Source: Paraphysomonas bandaiensis (lineage: Eukaryota; Chrysophyceae). From it: DNA of 64,000 nucleotides. Location: positions 248,001-312,000 of the forward strand of contig CBFFRP010000378.1 in assembly GCA_965644295.1 (NCBI GenBank). Reading direction: 5' to 3'. The translations under genes and the position numbers were made by a program. Below, one piece after another: positions 12,198-25,000 of the stretch (position 1 is its first letter; the number at the start of each line of letters is the position of its first letter). Below the pieces are notes generated by a model. The model was given only the letters and a program-made list of their open reading frames with translations, searched no databases and was not told the DNA's origin.

Positions 12198-14206
12198 GCT
12201 ATATTATTCGGAAATTGGTCAAGATATGCTACAAAACGTAATCTTTATGGCTCTCTGATTAACTTCATTCTCTAATAATCAATTCTAAAACTGTAATACA
12301 CAACTATTGTACGTATGGAATGGATATAGTTATCCAGATAATAATATTAACACAATTAATAAGAAATCTCTATAATATCGTCGTGTAGTGTCAACAGTTT
12401 AGAGTAAAATAAAGGGAATTAAGATATACCCACTTAGAGTATCAACAATATTAGAATTTAGATACACTCTTGTTTTCAGTGGTCATATATTAAAACTGTA
12501 ATGGATATAAGGATTAGTGTATAGTTTAATAGAACTAACTGTATGGGTACTTATACAATACTGAAAGTTTAGTTAAGTTTATGTTTCAGTCCACTTCCCT
12601 TCTTACGATATGTTCGTATACAGCAGTATACTGCTGTATACTGCTGGTGTTTGTATATATGTACTGCTCTGTAGATATTCACACAGTACTGTGCTGTGGA
12701 ATACTCTGTATATCATCATACGTCGTGCGGTCCGTTGATCTGTTTTTTGGGTTTTCTTCAATATAAAACAGGGGTTTCTACAGAATCAACACCATGGAAA
12801 TGGGTTTTGGGTTTTGGGACATAATCCAAACAGCAACAATTTGAACCTACGATTTAAGTGATATAGAGGCCCTATTGACATTGAGTATTGCCTGAGTGAT
12901 ATCGTTATAGTATAGTTGGGTGCAGTGAAGGATTACTATAATTGAAGTTGATATTCGTTGAAATTGAAATACACTTGCTTCAGACAAAGGCACTGTACCT
13001 TTGGGTTTAGAAAGTATTCCTTAGGAGAGGAAGTGAAAAGCTAACGCTGTCAGAAAGCTGCGAGGAGTAGCCAACAAGGTTCAAGGGTGGTTGGGGCGGT
13101 GAGAAAGTAGAACCAGCTCGTAATCTTAGTGTTTTATGCGTGGCGTAGTGGATCCTGGACAAAAGGAACACTCGGAATGGAGAATGGTGATTACTAGTAA
13201 AGGATAATTCACTTGTCAACGTTTTAATAGAATCCAAAGCTAAAATCTTTTTGAGCTCCAATGTGTTGTTATGGTATTGCTACTATTTACACCATAACCT
13301 TCTCTCGTAAACGTTAGATTGAAATCATAAAAGTGCATATATCTACATCATCTTGACGAATGGCAAGGCTAATTGAGTTATGGAACCACTTGCTGAAGCT
13401 TTTCAAAGCAGTGTTAGAAAAATATTTTATTTCAAAGATCTACATATTTTATATTTACCTCATAAACTCAAGTGCTGGTTATATGTCATATGTCTATATA
13501 ATCTCTTGCTGTTAACTCGCAGTAGTGTTATAATTTAAATAAATAAACTCTAACTGCAACCTACTTCGCTTTGATGGTACTCATATGAGAGATATTGTAC
13601 AGTAATGTAATAGACTTGCTTATTGCCTGGCTGGTTGAAAATTGAAAAAAGCTACTTGTTATTTCTTTCGTGAGCATTATTTTGGGTAGGTCAGAGCTTT
13701 CGCAAGTTCATGGTGAATGAACGGAGAGTGCTTCAAACCAAAGATGTGGTGCGTGTACTAAGTATAAAGCAACTCTTACTAGTAATATTATAAGAGCTGA
13801 GAAGATTTTCAAAATTCAGATAATGACGAAGAATTCATTACCAAAATGAATGCTAGCACGCATACGTAGAGTATCATACAACGAAGATACTTTATCTCCA
13901 CTACTTATGTTGTATTGTAAGAGATTCAATTTTAAGTACTACGCGACAATCACAGCGTCAGGTCGTACAAAGTGTCGTGTGTATTGTCGGATCGAGGATA
14001 CTTCTACTGCTGAAGCCACTTTGCAGAAAAGTGAATAATAGCAGCTTATAAAACTGAGCTACAAACGTACTATCCGCGGCTTCAATCAAACTAGAAATTA
14101 CCAGATCTAGTGGTAATAGAAAACAAAGGGAGTACCAACAACAAAACGACTGCGAGCTTTCTCCAAAGTAAGCAACCCAAGTTAGACTTATTAGTTACAC
14201 AGTAAT
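12198..14206. other. Spacer upstream of the PTGQ gene, no gene recognised
   Basis: AT-rich DNA between the PTGQ start codon and the eL38 stop codon. Short runs such as GTATACAGCAGTATACTGC near 12617-12650 are simple palindromic repeats. A more GC-rich patch at about 13020-13190 stands out from its surroundings but matches no RNA class I know. Open frames here are short and have no recognisable composition. The promoter of the PTGQ gene must lie in the right-hand neighbourhood of 12197. Confidence 0.6.
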
Positions 14207-14570
14207 TTAGATATCGCTGCGTGTAAGACCAGGTGGAAGAGATTGGGTCAGTTTCTCGGCCTTCTCCGCGTCTGTGACCTTGAGGGTGTAGAGGTACTGT
14301 GACATAGACATTACATTGAAACATACCAGAAAATTAACACCGTACCCTAGAGCAGCGAATCTTGAATTTCACGGCACCATCACTCTTCTTAATCTTTACC
14401 GACTTGGCATCCTTTCTAATACATATATCGTGATGAGAATGAGGTGACGCCAAACCTCTGAAACATTACCTGCGTGCCTTCTGCAGAAAGTCGCGAATAT
14501 CACTGATAAGCTTCGGCTACAATAGAAAAAAGTTCAAAATCACATAAAATAATATATCATATATTACCAT
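14207..14570 (-). CDS. RPL38: 60S ribosomal protein eL38 (L38e), four exons
   Basis: Assembled on the minus strand from four exons: 14570-14568 (only the ATG), 14516-14470, 14415-14346 and 14296-14207. The introns are 51, 54 and 49 nt, all GT-AG. The 69-residue product contains the eL38 signatures [38 protein letters not shown] and [10 protein letters not shown], and matches the family length of about 70 residues. eL38 is a small basic protein of the large cytosolic ribosomal subunit. An intron directly after the initiator ATG is common in ribosomal protein genes. All phases agree (0, 2, 0), and each exon is under 100 nt, which hides the gene from simple ORF detection. It lies tail-on to the PTGQ gene (same strand) and head-to-head with CFAP57, 473 bp away, so the two may share a promoter region. 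Confidence 0.95.
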
Positions 14571-15043
14571 AACTTGGGTCTATGTATAGCAAAGTGCTAA
14601 TTAATATTGATAATATTCGTTTATTTTATTTCTCTTACTTGATATGTATGTATATACAAGAACGTGATATGGCGTATGGTATATATGAGTGTTGCACAAA
14701 GAATGGCCATCACTCCACAGACTCTATAAGAAGTATCTTTAAAAGACAATTTCAGTTTTCATTACAATAGATAATATTCTTATAAAATACTAAAATAAAA
14801 ATAGAACTGAAAAAAAATGGGGTTTAAATGTTGTATAACGGCTCCCTTCGAAGGGTTTTGTATATGAGGGTTGTGCATATATATACTGTCTAAAAATAAC
14901 TCCCAGCTAAGATGCTCATATATGTATGTATATACACGTCTATCTAATGATCAAAGATAAAACCTAGTAGAGTATAGACATACACACTAAACACTACTAA
15001 ATATTATAATTATTGTAAATTACGGTATCATATAAATAGCCAT

Positions 15044-18000
15044 ATGACTTCCGCGACAACCTCGTTGTCTTTTCGTCATATATTTGGCGTAAATGGCGCA
15101 GTCAATGATAATATATGCTTTGCTGATGATGATACAATTGTTTATATTGCTGGACATAATGTAGTACTATATAATCGAATTGAAAAAAAACAGAGATTTA
15201 TATATGGATCAGAAGCATCAGAAGGAATCACTGCATATGCTGCCAGTCCAGGAAAAAGGTTTAATACACTGTATGATGAGATATATATGTAACGATGAGA
15301 TAAACAGGTACATTGCTGTTGCTGAACGCAGTGATCGAGGAGCACAAGTGAATGTATTTGATTTGAAAAGTTTTCGTAAGCGAAAGAGTCTACTGAATGC
15401 TGAATCAGCGAGCAAGGTATATATCCAAGGATTCATCCATATTGTGTTAATAGTTTTGTCAGGAATATGTTTGCATGCAATTCAGTGAAGACAATCAACT
15501 GCTGTTGGCCCTCACAGGAGCCCCTGACTGGACTCTTCAGTGCTGGAATTGGACCAAGGCAAAAGTTGTAGCATCGATATCAGCGTCGGATGGCTTGCCA
15601 GTGTCTAAGTGTTCCTTCAGCCCAACTGATGCCTCTGTGGCATGCTGCAGCGGAAAAGACAGTATCAATTTTTTTCGAATATCTGACCGTGAAGTTCGAG
15701 TGCTACATGAAACTAACCTGGAAGGGAACAACTTTACGAGTCATATATGGCTGCGAACGCCTGAAGACCATGTAGTTGCTAGTACGGATGCTGGTGATCT
15801 CTTAGTTTTTCGATCAGGGGAGTATATTTGCCATCTGGCCTGTTCACCTGGTACTGGGTGCCCAATATATACGATGCTTCCTCTGTCACAAGGGTTTGTA
15901 GCGGGATCTAGTGCAGGGTCATTTCTTTTCTTCACCTACATCGGGGACGGAGATAGCTGCTCGTTTACTGCATTTAACTTAGATAACCAATGGGCAACTG
16001 AACTTACACAAGGCTCAATTGTTGCCATGGCTATATCTCCGAGTGAAGATCTTATTTGCTCTGTTACATCAGATAATCAACTTTTAGACATGGCAGGTGT
16101 TTCTCCTGGAACCCTGACAAACGATTCTGTAAAGTATGTAACATGCTCATTTCATGGACCCAAAGCGATCACAGGCATGGATATATGTTACCGTAAGCCT
16201 TTAATCATGACGTGTTCACGAGATCAATCACTTAGAATTTGGAATTTTCAAACAATGGATCTTGAGCTTCACAAACTATTCCCGGAGGAAATGCTCTGTT
16301 GTGCCCTGCATCCATCAGGTCTTCATGCTGCCGTGGGGTTCGGTGACAAACTTCGTATATTCCATATACTTGTGGACGAGCTACGTCCTGCCCAAGAGCT
16401 TTCAATCAAAAATTGCAGAGAGGCAAAATTCAGTGGTGGGGGTCATATGTTGGCCGCTGCAAATGGAAATTCCATAAATGTTTTTGACTTCTATACTGGA
16501 GAAAAAGTAGCTGACCTCAGGGGCCACAATGGCAAAGTACGCAGCATATTTTGGTTGGATTCTGGGTCTCAAATATTAAGTTGTGGTCAAGATGGAGCAG
16601 TGTACTTATGGGATATAGATGGCAGCAAACGAACTGGAGAGTTTGTTCATAAAGGCACCTTATACACATCAGCAGTTTGTGCAGGAGATACTGTATTCGT
16701 TGTGGGTAGTGATCGCATGTTGAAAGAGCTTGAGCTCCCAGATCTGAGCCTGACTAAAGAATTAGATGGCGGCGGCGCACTACTCAACTTAGTGTCTCTA
16801 TCGACAGCGAAATCAGCTCTTTTTGCAGGAACTGCTGATCCAGGAAAGCCGGGAGTGGTGAGGGCGTATGCATACCCTGTAACTGGTGATTACTTAGAGT
16901 ATACGTGCATGAGTTCTGCTCTCTGTCGTCTAGGATTATCTCCTGATCAAGGTTTTCTTGTTGCAACTGATGAAAGCGGTTGTATTTGTATATTTGAGTT
17001 GAAAGATCGTTCTGAGCGTTATCAGAGAAATATTAATGCGTCAGCCGGTGATGCGCTTGGAAATATGCCTGATTGGGTGGACGAAGCATTAGTAACTCGG
17101 GCTGAAATTGAAGACCGAAATCAAACTGTGTTGGAATTGAAGACTAAAGTTGATGAGTTAAAGTTGCACAATGAGTATCAACTTAAGTTGAAAGAAATGA
17201 ATTATTCTGAAAAGATAAAAGAGGTGACAGACAAATTTGCACAAGAGTTGGAGCAAGCGAAGGCAAAATTCGAAATTCTGAAAGAAGAACGCGCGGATAG
17301 TGAATTTGAGTATGTGCAGCGACTGAAACAGAAGGAAGAGAAGCACCAACACGATATGCAAGAAACTGAAACTGAATTTCAGACCAGAATCATGGAAGAA
17401 GTGGAAAAATATCAGCATCTTGTGAGAACTCGTGACGCTCAAATGGAAAGGCTGACTGCCCAGCGCGAGGTTTTAATTGAAACGCACGAACGTTACGTCG
17501 ATGAGTTGTCTTCTGATTTTGAACGTAAAATTGACGAAGATAGGCAGCTGCGCCTTCAACTGGAAGATGAAAAGACAGAATTGTTGAAAGAGTTGAATGA
17601 AATTCACCACCAGTTGGAAGATGATGTCGACACTGAAATAGAGAATATAAGGTTTCAATACGATGAGAAATTAAAAACAAGCCGAGAAGCCACTCTGAAG
17701 TATAAAGGTGAAAATGGTATTATGCGAAAAAAGTTTGCAGTTCTTCAAAAAGAAATCGAGGACCAAAAAGAAGAAATTAAATCTCTGGGCGATAAGGAAA
17801 AAGAGCTACACGAACAAGTGAAAGTTCTTGAAAAAGAAGTGTCTGCTCATAAGAGAGAGATAAAGAATAGAGATGTATCCATTGGCGACAAAGAAAAGCG
17901 TATTTACGAGTTAAAAAAGAAAAATCAAGAGCTGGATAAATTCAAATTTGTACTTGATTTTAAAATTCGTGAACTCAAGCGTCAAGTGGAACCACGCCAA

Positions 18001-18804
18001 GCGGAGATCGCAGGTATGAAAGATCAAATTAAAGCGATGGATGCTGAGCTCGAGAGGTACCACAAAAGCAATGCCGGCCTGGATGAAATGATTGGAACGC
18101 TTCGCCAGCGCATTGATGAAATACAGTCGGAAATAGTGTCAAAAAGAATGCGTGCTACTCAGTTAGAACACTTGAATGCTGGATTCAAAGGGGATCTGCA
18201 GCGTGCTGTTACACTGATTTTAAACCCCGACGAGTTGCTTGAAGCTGTATCGAAACTTGTTTCAAATTATGGATCCCAAGAAGCAATGAAACCTCGCATT
18301 GACCCTGATGTAGAAAAGGAGTATGTGCGACACAAACAGTTTTTACTCAGATCAGTAGCCCAGCTGAAGAAGTCACTTAACGATGAGACAGAGGCGCATG
18401 AGCAAACTAATAGCAGTTTGCGAAAGACAAATATGGATCTTATCGAAGAAATTAATGCTCAGAGAGAACAGAATCGTGCGCTTAAAATGGCTGTTCAAGC
18501 AGATTTAGGTCGCTTGCAGCATATGGCTCGCGCTGGTCAAAGTAAGAAGAACGCACAAAATGGGCGTACTACTGGCCTCGTTGCCTTAGAAGCGGCCCTT
18601 GAAAGTTCGAGTAATGAAGAAGTTACCAGAGCTGATACTTCAGCGTTAAACGATTTAGATAAAAACAGGCGAAAGATAGCCCTATTGAGAGAAAAGATTT
18701 CTGAACTTGAGGGCAAGCTTGTTAATCAGCGCGCTTATTCCCGTGAGGTATTGCCTCCGATGGACGGAGGAAGAGGAAATATTCTTCCGTCGTCACTCAC
18801 ATAG
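15044..18804 (+). CDS. CFAP57: Cilia- and flagella-associated protein 57 (WD40 plus coiled coil)
   Basis: Three exons: 15044-15258, 15308-15416 and 15463-18804, with introns of 49 and 46 nt. Phases agree and give 1,221 residues, close to animal CFAP57 (about 1,250). The N-terminus reads LSFRHIFGVNGAVNDNICF, then DDDTIVYIAGHNVV, which is the family hallmark. Exon 3 continues with PDWTLQCWNW and WD-type repeats (e.g. RDQSLRIWNF, GQDGAVYLWD) to about residue 640. Residues about 650-1130 form a long charged coiled coil. CFAP57 (WDR65) is an axonemal protein of the inner dynein arm/regulatory region in motile cilia, so the organism should have a flagellate stage. An in-frame ATG at 15475 would miss the first 112 residues; the spliced start is preferred because it restores the conserved N-terminus. 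Confidence 0.94.
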
Positions 18805-20105
18805 TATGTATTTGTTTTCTGTTGAATCTATATTTCCATCAATCTCAGAAGTAGTCATACACGTTTCATCGCATAACTTAATAATGTAACATTAGTACAT
18901 AGAAATGTAAACTCTGAACCAAGCTCTCCCTATCAGCACAATGATAGATTCAGAACACATTCCCCATCATTGTACAATAAGAGGCTCTCTCGTCGACTGT
19001 GCCCGTAGACCCCACTACTCCAAATTACTTACTGTTAAGCATTCAGCTCTGCTGCATGATCTAATATGTATTGTGCAGTTCAAGAGGGTTAACAACGTGC
19101 AGTCGATGAAACGAACTTATACTAAGAGTCAGGAATGGAATATATACTATATACTATTTCAATGCACTCGTAATGTAAAGAATGTAAGAAGTACACATCC
19201 TGTAATACTGGAATACTTGATTTTATGTATATATATATATACTATCCCACAACACAACCAAGCACCTCACAGAAAGTAGTAGTGAATGTCTAATTATTTA
19301 GCAATAGGCGTTGAGACCTTGCATCAATTAGTGGCTAGAAGAATGCTAGTCATCACAGAAAGTATCACCACAGACTGAACTCTACTGCTCGCAGAACTGA
19401 AACAATCAAAGCCAAACAATAGACTGATATCTACAACTTGTACCACGAATTAGACTTGTAAAACAACTAGGATCCTTCAAGATGATGTTTATAACAGGTC
19501 GACTGGAGAAGAGTAAAGTACCATAAGCTTCAGCTCTTTCAGAAATAATGACGCAGTTTGAAAGATGTATGTGATAAAAAGTCCCTGTGACTAGCTCAAG
19601 TTCATTCCATTTAATATATTCTTTTTAGTGTGCATTCATACCACACATATCCACCTTACACCCTCCTCGGGAGCGTATTAACACTAATACAAAGCTTTGT
19701 GTCTTTTCAATTCTGATAAAAGTACTATGCCTTAAACACCTATTGCTAGTATTCTTCTTCCATTTGGATGCTCTAAGACAGAGGCCAATACTACACCACC
19801 CGTCACATCTCCCTATATGACACAACAATATTATTCACAAAACATCTCCCTCCGACAGAAGAATTCCCCAAGTCCTGCACCCAACCCAACCATCTTCAAA
19901 CTTCAAAGAATAATATCTACCATGACCCCCATCTACCCCACGAGCTTCATCACGGCCATACCCTGATATTCCATACCGCAGACAACTACTGATTAACCTC
20001 CGCTCTCAACCACATATATCCAGTGCGAACTTAGAACCCATTGATCTACAGACACACCTAAAACTCACACGCCTCCACCAACAAAAAAACCGTGACACTC
20101 AAGTC

Positions 20106-20160
20106 TCACGGTTGCACCATGGTGCTTACAGACATGCTCAAGAAGTTCCGGAATGAACTT
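20106..20160 (+). repeat. Dispersed repeat, partial copy (GCACCATGGTGC end)
   Basis: Contains the GGTTGCACCATGGTGC core followed by a diverged CAAGAAG segment. Homologous ends occur at 20725-20790, 21053-21100 and, reversed, 31070-31110. Confidence 0.5.
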
Positions 20161-20199
20161 ATAAAACTACAAAACATATAATTACGTAGATAAGAGTGC

Positions 20200-20355
20200 A
20201 TGAGAATATTATCAGCATCCACATCAGAAGAGCTCAACCGTCTTCGGAATGAGGTGGCATCCAACTCTGCTGTCTCTAGAAGTTCTGCTCGTATAACTGT
20301 GCCTGAGAGGAGCCTGCGAAACATCCCACCAGCAGATCGTGGCAGCAATAATTAA
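20200..20355 (+). CDS. Possible small protein or exon, unknown
   Basis: ATG at 20200 opens 51 codons ending TAA at 20355. The product is hydrophilic with Ser/Arg/Glu-rich sequence (e.g. SEELNRLRNEVASNS). Composition looks coding, and an AATAAA follows about 110 bp downstream. It sits just after a copy of the dispersed repeat with core GCACCATGGTGC, so it may instead be a fragment of a mobile element. I do not recognise the family. Confidence 0.25.
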   Translation: MRILSASTSEELNRLRNEVASNSAVSRSSARITVPERSLRNIPPADRGSNN

Positions 20356-20724
20356 GGGGAGACTTTTAGATAAAGATGGAATGATAAATTCTTCGGAGGA
20401 GCAAGTTGCTGTGTTGGAGAACAGGGTTTATTTAAAGTTATCAACACCCTTATTTAGTGTTGCTCAATAAAAAGTACTCAGGTGACAACCACCCCTAGAA
20501 TTCTATCCTCCACAAGAGTCCGAACCCGACAGAGGCAAGCACAACCACTCCGGAAACAACTCATCCTTACTTGTGGCCGAAACCCGACCTCGACAACCAG
20601 CACCATCTCCACCACCGACTTACATTCTCACCTACATATCGCCCCATCCACTCCTCACTTAATCTGTGGCACAGGTCCGCCAGACACGTTGCCCAAAGGT
20701 AGACCCCCCGACTAACTTCACCAC

Positions 20725-20795
20725 AAGGGACGGTTGCACCATGGTGCTGGCAGCGATGCACAAGCAGTCCCGAGACGGTTGCCCGCCACTAGTAG
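20725..20795 (+). repeat. Dispersed repeat, partial copy
   Basis: GGTTGCACCATGGTGC core followed by GATGCACAAGCAG, matching the copies at 21053 (+) and 31070-31110 (-). The far end with the AATAGGTGTT-type terminus is not found nearby, so this copy is partial or degenerate. Confidence 0.5.
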
Positions 20796-21049
20796 TATAT
20801 AGCAAGTCCAGTTAGTTAGTCTATAGATGTAAAACTAGTTTCTGTACACAACCGTTCTCATGTAATAATCAGACTTTCTTATATTATCTGTATCATGTAT
20901 CGAAACATTATTCTCCCATATCTACAAAACTCTGACTCTCCCTTAAGCTTCGCGGTCCCTACCCCAAAGGGCATCCCCCAGATTAACCTCAAATTGACAC
21001 CAAAGAACTATACGTCCGTGGGCAGCTCCAACAATTACTCGAGAACAAA

Positions 21050-21215
21050 AGTGGTTGCACCTTGGTGCTTGTGGTGACGCACAAGCAGCTTTCGTAGTGC
21101 TAAATAGTAGGATATCAGAGTAAAGCACAAGACACTCTTTTGCTGTTAAGCACTAGTTAGTTATATTACAGTGCTAAATTTGCCCTAGTTCTTAAACACC
21201 TATTGCTAATAATAA
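21050..21215 (+). repeat. Dispersed repeat, near-complete copy (~165 bp)
   Basis: Begins GTGGTTGCACCTTGGTGC, then ACGCACAAGCAGC and GCTAAATAGTAGGAT, and ends AAACACCTATTGCTAAT. The copy at about 30948-31110 has the same order on the opposite strand. It has no coding capacity; a short non-autonomous element or solo LTR is likely. Confidence 0.6.
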
Positions 21216-21268
21216 TATATTCACTACTCTGTATCATGTACACTGAACATGGTAAATTGTCTTGACTA

Positions 21269-21406
21269 TTAGAAGGAAAGACAGTTGTTAGCAAACAGGG
21301 TATTAGGTATTAGTACCTCCTGTCTTATGAGGATTGCGATTGCCCCAAAGTCGAGGTCATCCCCTAATGCGATTATGTGTTTATTGTTTATCACCGGATA
21401 TACCAT
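21269..21406 (-). CDS. Possible small ORF or exon, unknown
   Basis: ATG at 21406 to TAA at 21269, 45 residues, with coding-like composition (e.g. KHIIALGDDLDFGAIAIL). A good splice acceptor (CTCTGACAG) lies directly upstream of the first codons, so it may be an internal exon. It lies left of the copia insertion, with another short minus-strand frame at 21505-21702 between. I could not join the two frames in phase. No family recognised. Confidence 0.25.
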   Translation of the reverse strand: MVYPVINNKHIIALGDDLDFGAIAILIRQEVLIPNTLFANNCLSF

Positions 21407-21504
21407 GAACTGTCAGAGATTGGGAGTTACGATGACACAACAAACATAGAATAGATCAAAGTGTGTGGCTATGAAACCGAATATTCTGGAATATCTAAGA
21501 ATAT

Positions 21505-21702
21505 CTAACCCTTCAAAGTACACTTGCTGTGGAATTTGAAAACGGAAAGATCATCGAAAGAATTTGGTAACGAATATACTCGTGATAATAAACCAACTAT
21601 CGGTATATGGATTACTCCAATACTTTCAAGTAAATAGTCGCACCACAACTGCAAAATGTTCTTTAAACATAAGGCCTTGACTGAATGTACTCTCATTTTC
21701 AA
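21505..21702 (-). CDS. Possible ORF fragment next to the copia insertion, unknown
   Basis: 65 codons on the minus strand, ending 11 bp from the left target-site duplication of the copia element. The sequence is mixed hydrophobic (e.g. VGLLSRVYSLPNSFDDLSVF) with no motif I know. The element may have inserted just upstream of, or inside, a gene of which this is the remnant. It may also be a chance frame. Confidence 0.25.
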   Translation of the reverse strand: MKMRVHSVKALCLKNILQLWCDYLLESIGVIHIPIVGLLSRVYSLPNSFDDLSVFKFHSKCTLKG

Positions 21703-21717
21703 AGTATAAATTAAATG

Positions 21718-22024
21718 TATTGAACTACAACCAACTCCTACGTGCGTACTTGAAGTTTGGTAAAGTCAATCGCTAGTAGTTATCCTGTATTCTATGTAGC
21801 AATGAAATACAGAATATACATGACTACAGTATAGGAGTAGCTATTACAAGTATACAAAGAAACTGAAAATATAGTAGCTGTTAAAGATATGATTTGTAGA
21901 ACAGAATGTTGATGTTGGTGAATGACGTGGTTCCTAACTCACAGGGCTACAACATCATAAACTTACTATATCTCCTATAATATCAATCAGTCAATATTGC
22001 ACTAACTAAAAGCGTAAATTAATA
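21718..22024 (+). repeat. 5' LTR of the copia element
   Basis: 307 bp, starting TATTGAAC and ending AATTAATA. The ends are TATT...AATA inverted repeats rather than TG...CA. The last base is also the first base of the gag-pol ATG. Confidence 0.92.
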
Positions 22025-25000
22025 TGGCAGCGGATGGAAATTTCACGAATGTCGCCTCAGGCTCAAAGGTACCTCCCTTCGAGGAACTGAACTTCAAGAA
22101 ATTCAAGAAGTTCTTCACCTCATTCCTCATGAGACACAATCGAGCTCATCTTGTCCTCTCAAAGGATAAACCAAGGCACATTCATGATCTAGACTCTACA
22201 GTCCCAGCGGGAGCTCATATGACTGATGCACAGAAGAAGCGACTACGCAAAGCGAAGAAACTCTGGAACACCCGGAACGAGACCGCGTACTCCTTCCTGA
22301 TGGAAGTGTGCAATGCTCACCCAAAAGCAGGCACAACAGCGGCTCTCTACGAAGGAAGTACAGCAAAAGGGTTACTACAGGCACTGGAAGAGAGATTTCT
22401 CAATGTTGAAAAGAATACAGTACAGGCAGAGGTCACAAAGTTCAATTCAATGAAGATTACCTCAAGTCAGTCAGGAGCAGAGTTCGTCGACAGCGTTGAA
22501 GCCCAGGCCAAGATTCTCGAGAATCTAGGTCGTGAAGTCACGGAAGACGACAAGCTCACTCGACTAAAGGAAGGTCTCACAGACAAGAGATATTCCCAAC
22601 TAGCACACAGCCTGTATACAGCAAACGATGTGACATACGCAAGAGCAAGCAGCCTAATCAAAGGGTATGAAAACACATCATTCGGCAAGCATGCGTTGCA
22701 AAATTCAGGGGAAGACAGTGTCAATCAAGCAGTGGATGACAGTAAATGGAAAGAGCACAAGAGAAAGGGCAGATGCAATAAGTGCAAGAAACTTGGCCAC
22801 TTTGCTAGGGAGTGCAAGACTCCAGAGCATGTCATAAAGAGGATGAAGGGGACAAGATCACAGAGAAAAGATAGAGATCACAGAAACAGGGGTGATAACA
22901 AAACAAAGCTACCTGTGTGTGAGATATGTGACATCCCAGGCCATCAGACTAAAGACTGCTTCCACTTGAAGACTGCTAAAGCTGCAGTGGTCAGTTCTAA
23001 ACGGGGGCGAGACTCTAGAAGGGAAACGGCACCCTACAAGAACAAGAAGAAACCGCGAGTGTCTGTACATGATTCAGAAGATGAAGCGGGATACGAATCG
23101 ATGATATGTGTGGAAGAAGAGGTGAATCTAGCACAGAGCATGTCAGATGTTATTTATTTAGACAGCGGGTGCAACAAGATGATCCTTACCTCCAAAAACC
23201 ACATGACCAACCTTCAGCGCGCTGATAGGCAGATGTCCACAGCGAACAAAGGTAAACTGTCAATACACAGTGTTGGCGATGTAGGAAGCTTTAAAAAGGT
23301 GTACTACGCACCTGAAGCAAGTAAGAACCTCGTAGATATGAAGAGCATCACAGATAGGGGTTGTGTTGTGACGTTCGATAATGATGAAGTCGTCATTCGA
23401 AATAAGACTACGAACAAGACACTCATTAGACAGAGAAGTGTTAATGGATTATATCCAGTTCGACTCGAAGACTTACTTCAGCTTGGAGAAGAATCCTCAG
23501 CAGCACTTGAGGAGCAGGGGTTTGATGACCAGCGAATTCTATGGCACAAAAGACTTGGCCATGTCAACTATGATAAACTGACTGAGTCCGACCGCCGAGG
23601 CCTAGTTGATGGAATAAATCTGGACAAGAAATATTTCAGAAAAAAACACAAAAAAACGATATGCAAATGTAATACCTGCATGCGATCGAAACTCACGAGA
23701 AAGAACTTCAGGACTCCACGCCAGTTGATGAACTTAGACAACAACCCAAAGGAGAGAGGGGTGCTCAGTGCAGATACGATGGAAGTCCTAAACACGCCAT
23801 CGATGGAAGGCTACAAACATGTGTTACTATTCAAGCACAGTGATGCAAAACATGTATGGGCTTATGGGTTGAAAAACAAGACTGGGAGTGAAGTGTTAAA
23901 GTGTATGAAGGACATGGTAGAGACCCAACTTGTCAAAGAAGGATTGCAACTACGACGATATCATGCAGATGGCGCAGGAGAACTAGTAGGGCAACATGTC
24001 AGGCAGTACTTACGTGAAACCACCAGCACAAGGACTGTACAGGTTACTTGGACTCCACGTGACACACCCGAAATGAATTCGCTATCGGAACGCACTAATC
24101 GTACAGTGAAGGAGATGGCCCTTGCTATATTGCTCGATAGTGGCATGCCATCAGTATTTTGGTTCAAAGCAGTCTTGCATGCTGTATATCTGATCAACAG
24201 GTTACCTACGAAGACAACGAAAGGATACATCTCACCTTTTGAGTATATTACTGGAACCGCACCAGATGTGAGTGACTTGAAGATCTGGGGCTGCAAGGCA
24301 TGGGCTATTGTGCCGAAGGAGCAGCGCCGCAAAGAGTGGAAAGAAAAGGGAAAACCTGGATACTATATGGGACAATGTCAACAACCTGTTGGACACCAAA
24401 TATATATTCCAGACCTGAATGCTATTATTGTTGCAGTCAATGCACAGTTTGATGAGTCAATTCCAGAGCGTTCACAGGAGTATTTCGACGAAATAGATAA
24501 TCTACAAATCGACACCTCAGAAACAGCAGAGAGTGTAAATGACTATCAGTACCTGGTGGGCCTCAGACATCTTGATGGACACCTGTGTTATGTTACCACC
24601 AGAGTGATAGAGAGAAGAGGAGTCATTGTTGCATATAGGAGATTAGATATGAAAGGAAATACTACCGAGGAGCAAACTCCAATTCATATCAAAGATGTAG
24701 TAAAGATGACTCACTCTACAAAGTGTCAGACCGACAAGTTTAATAGTTTGCGAAATGAGTTGGATCAGACTTGTAATGACAGTGACAATGAACAGAGGAC
24801 TCCTGACCGCTCAAATCGGGGCGCATCTTCAACAGGTGGGGCAGATCGAAATCCCAGAACTGAAAAACGACCTCGAAAAAAACGGCACATTGTTAACGTT
24901 GGTGTCCTCGGCGATGTCTCATTGTTTCTTGATTCCTCCAACAGCACAATTAAAGAGCCACAGACGCTGGCAGAAGCAAAGAAGACTCCACAGAGAACAT

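Larger units (their letters stand above)
18805..21712. other. Repeat-rich spacer between CFAP57 and the copia element
   Basis: No confident gene. It holds several copies of a dispersed repeat (listed separately), a C-rich stretch at about 19840-20100, and short frames with coding-like composition at 20200-20355 (+), 21269-21406 (-) and 21505-21702 (-). A 112-codon frame at 18941-19279 (+) has no recognisable features and is not called. An AATAAA at about 20465 could be a polyadenylation signal for a transcript ending there. Confidence 0.5.

Noticed and set aside
13007-13261. 84-codon minus-strand frame
   Set aside because: No homology that I recognise and unremarkable composition. It overlaps a GC-richer patch that could as well be non-coding RNA; not enough to call.
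18941-19279. 112-codon plus-strand frame downstream of CFAP57
   Set aside because: Ends in low-complexity TATA repeats and has no motif; likely chance or 3' UTR.
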